DNA of 64,000 bases from assembly GCF_004798965.1 (NCBI RefSeq), contig NZ_SDSD01000007.1:1-64000 (forward strand), in the 5' to 3' direction. The position numbers were made by a program, and so were the translations under genes. Position 1 is the first letter of the stretch; each line of letters starts with the position of its first letter. The notes beneath the pieces are model-generated. The model was not told the DNA's origin. It searched no databases and was given only the letters and a program-made list of their open reading frames with translations. Source of the stretch: Onishia niordana (lineage in GTDB: Bacteria > Pseudomonadota > Gammaproteobacteria > Pseudomonadales > Halomonadaceae). Shown in pieces: positions 55,442 to 64,000 of this stretch.

Positions 55442-55753
55442 ATGAGCGTTCAGGCGCGCATCGAAGACAAGCTGGAAACTCTTGAGCCGTCCTACGTAAC
55501 GGTCGAGAACGAGAGTCATATGCACAATGTGCCTGCCAATTCCGAGACCCACTTCAAGGTCACGCTGGTGTCTGAGCACTTTGCCGGCCTGATGCCGGTC
55601 AAGCGCCACCAGAAGATCTATGCGCTGCTGGCCGACGAGCTGGCAGGTCCGGTGCATGCCTTGGCGCTGCACCCCTATACGCCCGATGAGTGGCAGGTGC
55701 GTGGAGAGGCACGCCCCGACTCGCCTAACTGCCGGGGTGGCGGACGCTCGTGA
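55442..55753 (+). CDS. bolA: BolA-family protein
   Basis: The protein has 103 residues. BolA/IbaG fold with NESHMHNVPANSETHFKV and RHQKIYALLADEL (helix-turn with conserved His), the His residues used with monothiol glutaredoxin to hold a [2Fe-2S] cluster. It may also act on morphology genes. GGGAGG lies 8 bases before the ATG; its stop overlaps the following GTG. Confidence 0.92.
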   Translation: MSVQARIEDKLETLEPSYVTVENESHMHNVPANSETHFKVTLVSEHFAGLMPVKRHQKIYALLADELAGPVHALALHPYTPDEWQVRGEARPDSPNCRGGGRS

Positions 55754-56814
55754 ACGAACCGCAGCGCCTGCAGTATCTTGAGGCGATGGGCTTGACCACC
55801 TGGGTCGGGCGCTATCGCCTGCCCAATGCCGCGGCTACCGAGGTCTGTACCTGGGAAGAGCCGGCGGTGCCTGCGGCCAAGGCGCCGGCCGCGCGATTAC
55901 AGGCCCTGATGGATGACGTGGCTGAATCCCGCCCCTCGCCCTCGACCGGCGTAAACGGGCGACAGGACAAACGGCCTGCCGATTCAGGGGCTTCTCAAGA
56001 CACCGCCGATAGAGCGCCAGGTAGCCAGGCAGACAAGCCTTCTGGCAAGGGCGTTGGCCGGGTGCGGGCGCTGCTGAGGGGAGAGGATCCAGAGGCGCAA
56101 GCTTCCGCTGCTGCCTCATCGTCCGCGCAAGAGCGGTCGCCTCGCGAGGCTCAGGGTCAGAACGGTAAGCCCCAAGAAGGTCCGTCTCACGAACCTGCGT
56201 CTCAGGATGCCAAACCTCAGGAAGGGCAGGCGCAAGAGCGCTTGCCTCAAGAACCCCGGGCCGATGCATCCGCCACGGCGACGCAGGTCTCCTCCGGCGA
56301 GGCGCTGCGTTTCTCGCTGCAGATCGCGGCCCTCGAGGGTCGTTGGTTATTGGTGCTGCCTGCAGCGTCGCCCCCGGGCGAGATGCCACGACATCTGCTG
56401 GCGAACCTGCTGCGCGCCGCCGGCATCCGGCCCGCCGAGATGCCGGCGTTTCAGCACTTCCGCTGGCCGATGATGGACGAGTTGCCGGTCTCGGCTCCCC
56501 TAGAGGAGGCGCGCGATGGCCTGCGCGCCTTTATCGATGGCCGCCGTCGTCAGGGTTGGCAGCCCGAGCGGCTGTTGGTGTTCGGCGAAGATACGACGCT
56601 TTCCCGGGTGCTGGCTATCGAAGGTGAGATCTGCACCCTGCTGGATATTCCCGCCTGGCAAGGGCCGTCATTGGAGACCTTGGCAGCCGATGCGGCGGCC
56701 AAGCGCGATCTTTGGCCATCGCTGCGCCACTGGGGGGAGGCTTGGCGGCGTGAGGCGCTTCAGGACGGGGCAAGTGCCGATGCACCCGGTGATGACGGCA
56801 TGAGTGCGCCATGA
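55750..56814 (+). CDS. holD: DNA polymerase III psi subunit-like protein with long disordered linker
   Basis: The protein has 354 residues; E. coli HolD has 137. The N-terminus RLQYLEAMGLTTWVGRYRLP resembles the start of HolD (LQ-LG-T-W), the peptide that binds the clamp-loader subunit DnaX. Residues about 55-185 are low-complexity Gln/Glu/Pro/Ser/Ala. The second part (about 185-330) is a HolD-like core with LLANLLRAAGIRPAEM and AKRDLWPSLRHW. It precedes rimI, as holD does in E. coli. A larger psi is known in Pseudomonas. GTG start overlaps bolA by 4 bases. Confidence 0.65.
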   Translation: MNEPQRLQYLEAMGLTTWVGRYRLPNAAATEVCTWEEPAVPAAKAPAARLQALMDDVAESRPSPSTGVNGRQDKRPADSGASQDTADRAPGSQADKPSGKGVGRVRALLRGEDPEAQASAAASSSAQERSPREAQGQNGKPQEGPSHEPASQDAKPQEGQAQERLPQEPRADASATATQVSSGEALRFSLQIAALEGRWLLVLPAASPPGEMPRHLLANLLRAAGIRPAEMPAFQHFRWPMMDELPVSAPLEEARDGLRAFIDGRRRQGWQPERLLVFGEDTTLSRVLAIEGEICTLLDIPAWQGPSLETLAADAAAKRDLWPSLRHWGEAWRREALQDGASADAPGDDGMSAP

Positions 56815-57284
56815 GCGCTATGCCACAGGTGGTCGTGCTGACGCCCGACTGGCATGACGCCGTTGTTTCGGTGGAGCAGGCCGGTCAATCTCACCCTTGG
56901 TCCGAGGGGCAACTCGCCGAAGCGCTCATGGCCGACGACCATGAGGTCGTCGGCATGCTGAGCCTTGGAGATGACGCCGAGTCGCTTGCCGGCTTCGCGG
57001 TGCTTGCCCGCTTGCCGTTCGAGGCCGAATTGCAGGCGATTACCGTGGCCGCCTCGGCAAGACGCCAGGGCGTGGCGCGGGCACTACTCGAGCGGCTGAT
57101 CGCGACGGCGAGCCATTGGAGGAGCGAGCGGCTGTTGCTTGAGGTGCGCGAAAGCAACGCGCCAGCACTGGCGCTCTATCGGGGGCTTGGTTTCGTTGAA
57201 GAGGGGCGGCGGCGCGGCTATTACCCTGCGCTAGCGGTATCGGCGCCACGCGAGGATGCGCTGCTGATGGCGCTTGCGCTCTAG
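56811..57284 (+). CDS. rimI: Ribosomal protein S18 alanine N-acetyltransferase RimI
   Basis: The protein has 157 residues of the GNAT family. Acetyl-CoA loop ARRQGVARALLERL (R/Q-x-x-G-x-G/A variant), HPWSEGQL near the N-terminus and ESNAPALALYRGLGFVEEGRRRGYY are typical of RimI. It acetylates the S18 N-terminus. Start overlaps the holD-like stop by 4 bases. Confidence 0.93.
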   Translation: MSAMPQVVVLTPDWHDAVVSVEQAGQSHPWSEGQLAEALMADDHEVVGMLSLGDDAESLAGFAVLARLPFEAELQAITVAASARRQGVARALLERLIATASHWRSERLLLEVRESNAPALALYRGLGFVEEGRRRGYYPALAVSAPREDALLMALAL

Positions 57285-57309
57285 GCAACGTGGACGCGTT
57301 ATCGCTTAT

Positions 57310-57345
57310 CAAGCCCAGGCGCCACTAATGTGACGCCTGGCTTGA
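57310..57345. terminator. Hairpin between convergent rimI and zapB-like genes
   Basis: CAAGC(C)CAGGCG pairs with CGCCTGGCTTG around a 12-nt loop with a one-base bulge. T-runs are short on both sides. Confidence 0.5.
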
Positions 57346-57357
57346 AGTCGCGTGCGA

Positions 57358-57567
57358 TCAGGAGGCGTCGGTATCGCTGCTGTCACCGGTATCGAGGGCC
57401 TGGAACTTGGTCACCAGCCCGCTCAGGCGCTGTTCCCACTCGTCGTGTTCCTGCTTGAGGCGGGCATTCTCCTCGCGCAGCTCCTCGGCTTCCATCTTCA
57501 GCATTTCGATCGCTTCGACGGCACTGTTGACTTGCTGCTCGAGCTGATTGAAGAGTTCGATGCTCAT
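57358..57567 (-). CDS. zapB: ZapB-like coiled-coil cell division protein
   Basis: The protein has 69 residues, nearly all one coiled coil (residues 1-60, heptads of Leu/Ile/Met with Glu and Gln), and begins MSIELFNQLEQQVNSAVEAI as in ZapB/DUF904 proteins. ZapB binds ZapA at the division ring. The tail is acidic and short. AGGAG lies near the ATG; single gene. Confidence 0.8.
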   Translation of the reverse strand: MSIELFNQLEQQVNSAVEAIEMLKMEAEELREENARLKQEHDEWEQRLSGLVTKFQALDTGDSSDTDAS

Positions 57568-57660
57568 CCTGTTTCTCCTGATGACAGTCTGCCTTCACTG
57601 GCAGACGGGTGGTGGTCAGGGCGCAGCGTACGACGGGTGGCGCGGCTCGGCAAGCGTCGT

Positions 57661-58311
57661 CTAGGGCAGACGGTAGAGCCGCCCGCTGCTGTCGCCGGCA
57701 CGCACTTCCCGATGCAGCATCCAGTCCTCTGGTACGCAGGGGGTGAGTTCTGTCTCGACTTCAAGATAAACCCAGGCGCCGGCGGCCAGCAGGCCGCCAT
57801 CGGCAAGCCGGCGACAGCTCTGCTCGGCGAGGCCCAGGCGAAAGGGCGGGTCCAGAAAGACCAGGTCGAAGGGCGCGGCGTCGGTGCTCACCATGTCGTC
57901 GAGAAACGCGTCGGCGGAGGCTGAAATGACGCGGCCGTTGGCGCCCAGCGTGGCAACATTGGCATCCAGTGCCCGGGCAACCGGGGCGCTCTGTTCAACG
58001 AACAGCGCCTCCCGCGCGCCTCGTGATAGCGCCTCGAGGCCCAGTGCGCCGGTGCCGGCATACAGATCCAGTACGCGTGCGCCACCGGTGGCAGCGGAAA
58101 GCCAGTTGAACAGGGTTTCGCGAACCCGGTCGGGCGTCGGGCGCAGGCCTGGGTGGTCGAGTACCGGAAGCGTTCGGCGGCGATAGTCGCCACCAATGAT
58201 CCGCAGGCGGCCGGCGTCCCGGCGACCGGCGTCCCGGCGGCCGGTGGCTTGCCTACCTTGGGCTTTGCCCTGGCGGCTGGAACGGGATGAAGAGGGTCGA
58301 CGTCGTTTCAT
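57661..58311 (-). CDS. rsmD: 16S rRNA (guanine966-N2)-methyltransferase RsmD
   Basis: The protein has 216 residues. SAM-binding motif DLYAGTGALGLEALSRGA and catalytic FLDPPF are intact; RIIGGDYRRRTLPV and RPTPDRVRETLFNWL are family marks. The first 35 residues are an Arg/Gln/Gly-rich tail not usual in E. coli RsmD and partly formed by short GC-rich duplications (RRDAG twice). The start at 58311 (MKRRRPSS) is favoured. Divergent from ftsY. Confidence 0.94.
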   Translation of the reverse strand: MKRRRPSSSRSSRQGKAQGRQATGRRDAGRRDAGRLRIIGGDYRRRTLPVLDHPGLRPTPDRVRETLFNWLSAATGGARVLDLYAGTGALGLEALSRGAREALFVEQSAPVARALDANVATLGANGRVISASADAFLDDMVSTDAAPFDLVFLDPPFRLGLAEQSCRRLADGGLLAAGAWVYLEVETELTPCVPEDWMLHREVRAGDSSGRLYRLP

Positions 58312-58403
58312 GGTCGGACGATTGTACCCGTGGCCTTGTCCACAGTCATGGTCGGCGATGGTACGATGAGCCAATTCTCTGCACTCGAGACCAGATCACG
58401 CCC

Positions 58404-59867
58404 ATGTTCGGATTATTCAAGCGAAAGAAGAAACAGGACCCGTCACAGCAAGAGCAGGCACCGGACCAGGAGGTGACTCCTGAGGCATCGGAAGATGCAG
58501 CCGATGAGGCCACGGTGACGGGCACCGATACCGACGAGCGAAACGGCGATACTCAACAAACTGCCGAGACGCCTAGCGACCGTGATGAGCGTGTCGCACC
58601 CGATGAGGTGTCGGTCGAGCCGACGGCTGACACGCAGGCTGAAAGCGAGTCGAATGAAGACGATGCCAAGGCCATGGCTGATGCAGCGGCCGAGCATCGC
58701 CAGGGTGATGTCTCCGAGCAGGTCGCTGAGCAGGGCGTTGAACAGGCCCCTGTTGAGGATGCCCTGACGCCACCCAAGGCACCGCCCGAGCCAGAGGTTA
58801 CGCCTTCCGTTGCTGAGGCAGCACCTTCATCTGAGCCGGTCGCCGAGGAACAGCCTGATCCTGCGGCGCTCGATCCACGTCCTGATCAGGCACCTGCGCC
58901 CCAGTCGAGTGCCGACCCGGAGAAGGGCAAGAAGAAAGGCTGGTTCGCGCGTATCAAGGAAGGCCTCGGCAAGACGCGCTCCAACCTGAGCGAGGGGCTT
59001 TCCGATCTGTTCCTCGGCAAGAAGCAGATCGATGACGAGCTGATGGAGGATCTCGAGACCCAGCTCTTGATGGCGGATGTGGGCATCGAGGCCACAACCG
59101 AGATTATCGATCGACTGACCGCCCGAGTCTCCCGCAAGGAGCTCAAGGAGCCACAAGCGCTCTATGACGCTCTGCAGGACGAGCTTGCGGCGCTGCTTGA
59201 GCCAGTGGCCAAGGATCTGGTGCTGCCCGAGAAAGGGCAGGGTCCCTTCGTGATTCTGATGGTCGGCGTCAACGGGGTCGGCAAGACCACTACGATCGGC
59301 AAGCTGGCCAAGCGCTTTCAGGGACAGGGACGAAGCGTGATGCTTGCCGCCGGCGATACCTTCCGCGCTGCCGCCGTCGAGCAGCTCAAGGTATGGGGCG
59401 AACGTAACAGCGTACCGGTGGTTGCCCAGCACACCGGCTCCGACAGTGCCTCGGTGATCTATGACGCGTTGTCCGCGGCCAAGGCCCGCGGTATCGACGT
59501 GCTGATCGCCGACACCGCCGGGCGCCTGCACAACAAGGGCCACCTGATGGAAGAGCTCAAGAAGGTGCAGCGGGTGATGGCCAAGCTCGACGCCGCTGCC
59601 CCCCATGAGGTGATGCTGGTGCTCGACGCCGGCACTGGCCAGAACGCGCTGTCCCAGGCTGCCACCTTCAATGAGGCGGTACCGGTAACGGGCATCACCC
59701 TGACCAAGCTCGATGGGACCGCCAAGGGCGGCATCATCTTCGCACTGGCCAAGCAGCTCGGTACACCGATTCGCTATATTGGCGTCGGCGAGACGGTCGA
59801 TGACCTGCGGCCCTTCGCCGGCCGTGATTTCGTCGATGCGCTCTTCGACGTGTCTCGCAGCGAGTGA
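58404..59867 (+). CDS. ftsY: Signal recognition particle receptor FtsY
   Basis: The protein has 487 residues. [11 protein letters not shown] starts with the basic membrane-contact patch, the A domain (about 12-175) is acidic and disordered, and the NG domain follows: [18 protein letters not shown] (P loop), [20 protein letters not shown]. It receives Ffh-ribosome complexes at the membrane. An upstream extension is open, but the family N-terminus starts at 58404. First gene of ftsY-ftsE-ftsX. Confidence 0.96.
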   Translation: MFGLFKRKKKQDPSQQEQAPDQEVTPEASEDAADEATVTGTDTDERNGDTQQTAETPSDRDERVAPDEVSVEPTADTQAESESNEDDAKAMADAAAEHRQGDVSEQVAEQGVEQAPVEDALTPPKAPPEPEVTPSVAEAAPSSEPVAEEQPDPAALDPRPDQAPAPQSSADPEKGKKKGWFARIKEGLGKTRSNLSEGLSDLFLGKKQIDDELMEDLETQLLMADVGIEATTEIIDRLTARVSRKELKEPQALYDALQDELAALLEPVAKDLVLPEKGQGPFVILMVGVNGVGKTTTIGKLAKRFQGQGRSVMLAAGDTFRAAAVEQLKVWGERNSVPVVAQHTGSDSASVIYDALSAAKARGIDVLIADTAGRLHNKGHLMEELKKVQRVMAKLDAAAPHEVMLVLDAGTGQNALSQAATFNEAVPVTGITLTKLDGTAKGGIIFALAKQLGTPIRYIGVGETVDDLRPFAGRDFVDALFDVSRSE

Positions 59868-59878
59868 GGCATTAAGCG

Positions 59879-60547
59879 ATGATCGCCTTCGAGCATGTCG
59901 GCAAGCGCTATGGCGGGCGTTTCGAAGCGCTGGCCAATATCGATTTTCGGGTCCGGCGCGGCGAAATGGTCTTTCTGACCGGCCATTCCGGGGCTGGCAA
60001 GAGCTCGCTACTGCGCCTGATCATGAGGCTGGAGCGGCCGTCCCGTGGCAAGGTGCGAGTAGCGGGTCATGACATCGCCGGGTTGCATGCCAGCCAGGTG
60101 CCGTTCTACCGGCGCCAGATCGGCGTGGTGTTTCAGGATCACCAGCTGCTCTTTGACCGGGATGTGTTCGCCAATGTGGCGTTGCCGCTAGAGATTCAGG
60201 GGGCAGAGCCCCGGGAGATCGCGCGCCGTACCCGGGCGGCTCTCGACAAGGTGGGGCTTTTACATCGCGAGAAGGCGCTGCCCATCGAGCTCTCCGGTGG
60301 TGAGCAGCAGCGCATCGGCATTGCCCGTGCGGTGGTCAACAAGCCGGCGCTGTTGCTGGCCGATGAGCCGACCGGCAACCTTGATCCCCAGCTTTCCGCC
60401 GACATCATGACACTCTTCGAAGACTTTAATCGCATTGGCACCACGGTGCTGGTGGCAAGCCACGATCTGGCACTCATCGCCCGGCTGCGCCATCGCGTGC
60501 TGCGCCTGGGCGACGGCCGCCTGGTCGGTGATCAGGAGGCCTCATGA
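59879..60547 (+). CDS. ftsE: Cell division ATP-binding protein FtsE
   Basis: The protein has 222 residues. GHSGAGKSSLLRLIM Walker A, LSGGEQQRIGIARAV signature and LLADEPTGNLD Walker B are intact. With FtsX it activates periplasmic amidase activity at the septum. It lies 11 bases after ftsY. Confidence 0.96.
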   Translation: MIAFEHVGKRYGGRFEALANIDFRVRRGEMVFLTGHSGAGKSSLLRLIMRLERPSRGKVRVAGHDIAGLHASQVPFYRRQIGVVFQDHQLLFDRDVFANVALPLEIQGAEPREIARRTRAALDKVGLLHREKALPIELSGGEQQRIGIARAVVNKPALLLADEPTGNLDPQLSADIMTLFEDFNRIGTTVLVASHDLALIARLRHRVLRLGDGRLVGDQEAS

Positions 60548-61536
60548 GTGAACGTGAAAACGCTCAGGCGGCGAGTGGCACTTCGAGGCGCGGAGCACGA
60601 AGTCAGCGCACGGTGATGCGCAGCCGGCTTAGTGCCTGGGCGCGACACCATCGGGCCGTGGGCCGGGACAGTGCCACACGCCTGATTCGCACGCCTGTCG
60701 CCAGTTTGCTGACCATGCTGGCCATCGCCATTGCCTTGATGCTGCCCACGGCCCTGTGGCTGACACTGGATGGCGCACGTCTGCTGGATACCCAGCTCGA
60801 CGAGAGCGCGACGCTGACGGCCTATCTGGAAAGCGAGGTCGATGAGCGTGAGGCGATGCGGGTAGCCGAGGCGCTGGGGGCGACGCCGGCGGTCGAGGCG
60901 ATACGGCTGATCACTGCCGCCGAAGGCATGGCCGAGTTCCAGCAGGCATTGGGGCTCGAGGATGCCCTCGACCGGCTCACGACCAATCCCTTGCCAGCAA
61001 GTGTTGTCATCTCGCCCCGGGATGCATCGCCTGATGCCATGCGCACGTTGGCAGCCGAGCTTGAAGCGGTCAGCGGCGTTGATGAGGTGCGTGTGGATCT
61101 TGCCTGGCTTGAGCGCCTCAAGCGCCTTGCCGAGCTTGGTCGGCGGGTGACCCTGGCGCTTGGCGTGTTGTTCGGTCTGGGGGTGCTGCTGGTGGTGGGC
61201 AACACCATCCGGCTGGCGGTAGAGAGCCGTCGTCAGGAAATCGAGGTCGTCACCCTGCTCGGGGCAACCCACGGCTTCGTTCGCCGGCCCTTCCTGTACA
61301 GTGGTGCCTGGTATGGCCTCGGTGGAGGGCTCTTGGCCTGGGGGCTTCTGGCGCTGGGGCGGCAGTGGTTGAGTGCGCCGGCCACGGCCCTGGCCGAGAG
61401 TTACGGCGCCAGTTTCGCGATGCCTGCTCTGGATGCCATGGGCTCGGCAACGCTGCTGATTTCGAGTACACTGCTCGGTTTACTGGGGGCATGGATCGCG
61501 GTCTCTCGTCATCTGGCTGACATCCGTCCTCAGTAG
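60544..61536 (+). CDS. ftsX: Cell division protein FtsX
   Basis: The protein has 330 residues with four membrane segments (about 60-80, 205-225, 250-275, 300-322). The loop between the first two (about 85-205) is the periplasmic domain that binds EnvC. The cytoplasmic N-terminus (about 50 residues) is basic. The start overlaps ftsE by 4 bases. Confidence 0.94.
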   Translation: MSERENAQAASGTSRRGARSQRTVMRSRLSAWARHHRAVGRDSATRLIRTPVASLLTMLAIAIALMLPTALWLTLDGARLLDTQLDESATLTAYLESEVDEREAMRVAEALGATPAVEAIRLITAAEGMAEFQQALGLEDALDRLTTNPLPASVVISPRDASPDAMRTLAAELEAVSGVDEVRVDLAWLERLKRLAELGRRVTLALGVLFGLGVLLVVGNTIRLAVESRRQEIEVVTLLGATHGFVRRPFLYSGAWYGLGGGLLAWGLLALGRQWLSAPATALAESYGASFAMPALDAMGSATLLISSTLLGLLGAWIAVSRHLADIRPQ

Positions 61537-61691
61537 GCTACACTGCGTGTCGCGACGGACAAATGACGTCGATTGATACGAGCAACTGGCATTCTCCGGA
61601 ACTTTATGGTCTGGTGAACATCCAACAGCGAAACGTTAGTCATCTAATGGTCGAGGCCCGTTCATTTGCCTCGATCACAACGTCCGCTCCC

Positions 61692-61720
61692 GCGAACACG
61701 CATTTTTTATGCGTGTTCGC
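61692..61720 (+). promoter_or_regulatory. 12-bp hairpin in the rpoH leader
   Basis: GCGAACACGCAT and ATGCGTGTTCGC form a perfect stem with a TTTTT loop, ending 33 bases before the rpoH ATG. It carries no T-run after it and stands too far from ftsX to be its simple terminator. It could be an mRNA regulatory element or a protein-binding dyad. Confidence 0.55.
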
Positions 61721-61753
61721 ACGATACTGAGGGCAAACTTGGAGACATCCTGC

Positions 61754-62623
61754 ATGAGCACCAGTCTTCTGCCTACTGGCCAATTATCCCCGGGCCACGA
61801 CCTGAATGGTTACATTCAGGCGGTTAACGGTATTGCCGTACTGACCGCTGAAGAAGAGCGCGAATTGGCTTTTCGCCTTCATGACGAGAACGATCTCGAA
61901 TCGGCCCGCCGGCTGGTCATGTCACACCTGCGCTTCGTGGTGCATATTGCCCGCAGCTACTCCGGTTACGGCCTGCCCCAGGCGGACCTGATCCAGGAGG
62001 GCAACGTGGGCCTGATGAAGGCCGTCAAGCGTTTCGACCCGCATCAGGGCGTGCGTCTGGTGTCCTTTGCGGTGCACTGGATCAAGGCCGAGATCCATGA
62101 GTTCGTGCTGCGCAACTGGCGCATCGTCAAGATCGCTACCACCAAGGCTCAGCGTAAGTTGTTCTTCAACCTGCGCAGCGCCAAGAAGCGCCTGGCCTGG
62201 CTCAACAACGACGAAGTCGATGCCATCGCCAAGGATCTCGACGTCAAGCCGCAGGTGGTGCGCGATATGGAAGGGCGGCTGTCGGCCTACGACGCTGGCT
62301 TTGACGCGTCGCCGAGCGATGATGACGAGTCCTCCTCTTATCAGGCGCCGGTCAACTTCCTCGACGACGGCCGTTATGACCCGGCCACCCAGCTCGAAGA
62401 CAGCGACTGGGAAGAAGACTCTACCCGGCGTCTGCGCGCCGCTCTCGGCGAGTTGGATGAGCGCTCACAGGACATCCTGACACGGCGCTGGCTCAATGAG
62501 CCCAAGGCGACCCTGCACGATCTGGCCGATGTCTACGGCGTATCCGCCGAGCGCATCCGTCAGCTCGAGAAAAACGCCATGAAGAAGATCAAGCATCAGA
62601 TTGGCGACGCCTTGGTGGCCTAA
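61754..62623 (+). CDS. rpoH: RNA polymerase sigma-32 factor
   Basis: The protein has 289 residues (E. coli 284). Region 2 contains [20 protein letters not shown] and [19 protein letters not shown], the RpoH box QRKLFFNLR is intact and region 4.2 ends [20 protein letters not shown]. It directs the heat shock regulon. GGAG lies 9 bases before the ATG. Adjacent to ftsX as in E. coli. Confidence 0.97.
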   Translation: MSTSLLPTGQLSPGHDLNGYIQAVNGIAVLTAEEERELAFRLHDENDLESARRLVMSHLRFVVHIARSYSGYGLPQADLIQEGNVGLMKAVKRFDPHQGVRLVSFAVHWIKAEIHEFVLRNWRIVKIATTKAQRKLFFNLRSAKKRLAWLNNDEVDAIAKDLDVKPQVVRDMEGRLSAYDAGFDASPSDDDESSSYQAPVNFLDDGRYDPATQLEDSDWEEDSTRRLRAALGELDERSQDILTRRWLNEPKATLHDLADVYGVSAERIRQLEKNAMKKIKHQIGDALVA

Positions 62624-62666
62624 TCGTTGCCAGGCGGCTTCTCGCCATGATCGTGTAGTAGTAAGA

Positions 62667-62698
62667 AAAACCCCCGATGCTTCGGCATCGGGGGTTTT
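62667..62698. terminator. Terminator after rpoH
   Basis: 14-bp stem AAAACCCCCGATGC with the stable TTCG tetraloop and T-run; A-run on the other side makes it bidirectional for slmA. Confidence 0.93.
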
Positions 62699-62755
62699 GC
62701 GTTTCTGGGTGGTGGCAGGGCGTGCAACGCGCCATGCGCGAGGTTGTTCTACGAT

Positions 62756-63373
62756 TCAGGCGCGCGCAAGGTTCGGCACGTCAACGAGCAGCCGCTCGGC
62801 GATCAGAGTCCACTGGTCCTCCCAGAACTCGGTGGGGCGGCGTTTGAAGTCGCTCCGGACATATTGGGAGATCTGGCCCTCCACATGCGCCACCAACAGG
62901 TTGGCACTTGCCGAGGCCGAGACCCGTGGGCGGTGCTGTTCGTGGAGCTCGGCCTCGCGCAGGACCTGCTTGAGCTGTGTTTCGAGGCGCTCGAAGAGCT
63001 GGTGAATGCGCAGGCGAAGGCGCGCGGTCTCACCGGTCAGCGCATCGCCCCCGAGCAGTCGGGACAGCCCCGGGTTTTTTTCGGCGAAACCGAGCAGCAG
63101 GGTCATGATCTGCTGGCAGCGTGACAGGGCGCCGGGTGTCTCATCGAGGATGCGGCGGATGCGCTCGAACAGGCTCTCCTCGATGAATTCGATCAGCCCT
63201 TCGAACATGCGGGCCTTGCTCGGGAAGTGGCGGTAGAGCGCAGCCTCCGACACGCCGACCTGACGCGCCAGGGCGGCGATGGTGATGCGCTTGCCGCTAT
63301 CTTCCTCAAGCATCAGCGCTAGCGCTTGAAGGATCTGCTCGCGGCGATTGGGTTTGTTGGTTTCCTGCGTCAT
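62756..63373 (-). CDS. slmA: Nucleoid occlusion factor SlmA
   Basis: The protein has 205 residues (E. coli 198). TetR-type HTH (about 25-55: [25 protein letters not shown]) that binds SlmA sites on the nucleoid, then the helical domain contacting FtsZ ([20 protein letters not shown]). It stops division over DNA and complements MinCDE. Confidence 0.93.
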   Translation of the reverse strand: MTQETNKPNRREQILQALALMLEEDSGKRITIAALARQVGVSEAALYRHFPSKARMFEGLIEFIEESLFERIRRILDETPGALSRCQQIMTLLLGFAEKNPGLSRLLGGDALTGETARLRLRIHQLFERLETQLKQVLREAELHEQHRPRVSASASANLLVAHVEGQISQYVRSDFKRRPTEFWEDQWTLIAERLLVDVPNLARA

Positions 63374-63458
63374 GAGCTTCTTCTAATAATATTTTGGGAG
63401 TCTCTAGCTCATCCTACTGAGCCGCCGCGAGCGGGGCAATCCGCCTTGCGGCTATCTG

Positions 63459-64000
<542 letters not shown>

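Overview
The window is one high-GC stretch of chromosome from a gammaproteobacterium, most likely a Halomonas-like member of the Halomonadaceae. This rests on the gene orders (xerD-dsbC-hom-thrC-recJ, ftsY-ftsE-ftsX-rpoH, bolA-holD-rimI, prfB-lysS, minCDE), a PhaB-type acetoacetyl-CoA reductase and the many acidic proteins. No rRNA is present, so the genus is an inference. Almost everything is ordinary chromosomal backbone. There is no transposase, phage gene, integrase of a mobile element or CRISPR array.

Layout. 1-11.9 kb: small single genes: a tiny lipoprotein, a Tim44-like protein, a cysteine hydrolase, YaaA, Tas, a Sel1 protein, a DEDDh exonuclease, a LOG protein, an unknown/DUF501 pair, YbaK with a thioesterase, a MalY-type lyase, CnoX and a DUF3750 protein. 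11.9-12.5 kb: an initiator tRNA gene on the minus strand followed by four exact-length 126-bp tandem repeats, each holding a decayed tRNA 3' half and an intrinsic terminator. 12.6-20.1 kb: phaB, a large DUF349 protein, minCDE and sbcB. 20.2-26.6 kb: a pitrilysin/SRAP operon and a TetR/lysophospholipid flippase-acyltransferase operon. 26.8-32.9 kb: corB and ypjD, then ffh-rpsP-rimM-trmD-rplS. 33-40.3 kb: xerD, dsbC, hom, thrC, recJ and yitT. 40.2-43.5 kb: a copper-type operon merR-copA plus a 23-codon membrane peptide, behind a MerR-type promoter. 43.7-50.2 kb: a FadL porin and an opp-type peptide ABC importer. 50.4-53.1 kb: prfB, with its programmed frameshift, and lysS. 53.4-57.3 kb: an unknown acidic protein, an MFS pump, bolA, a holD-like gene and rimI. 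57.4-64 kb: zapB-like, rsmD, ftsY-ftsE-ftsX, rpoH, slmA and the 3' part of argB.

Functionally the window links cell division (MinCDE, ZapB, FtsEX, SlmA), membrane protein targeting (Ffh, FtsY), translation (RpsP, RimM, TrmD, RplS, RF2, LysS, initiator tRNA), threonine synthesis (Hom, ThrC), DNA repair (SbcB, RecJ, XerD) and stress (RpoH, YaaA, CnoX, CopA).

The points most worth a second look are the tRNA-derived repeat array, an SRAP protein lacking its catalytic Cys, Glu and His, the 23-aa peptide coupled to copA, a PsrA-like palindrome before fadL, a strong hairpin in the rpoH leader, and a HolD-like psi subunit with a long disordered insert.
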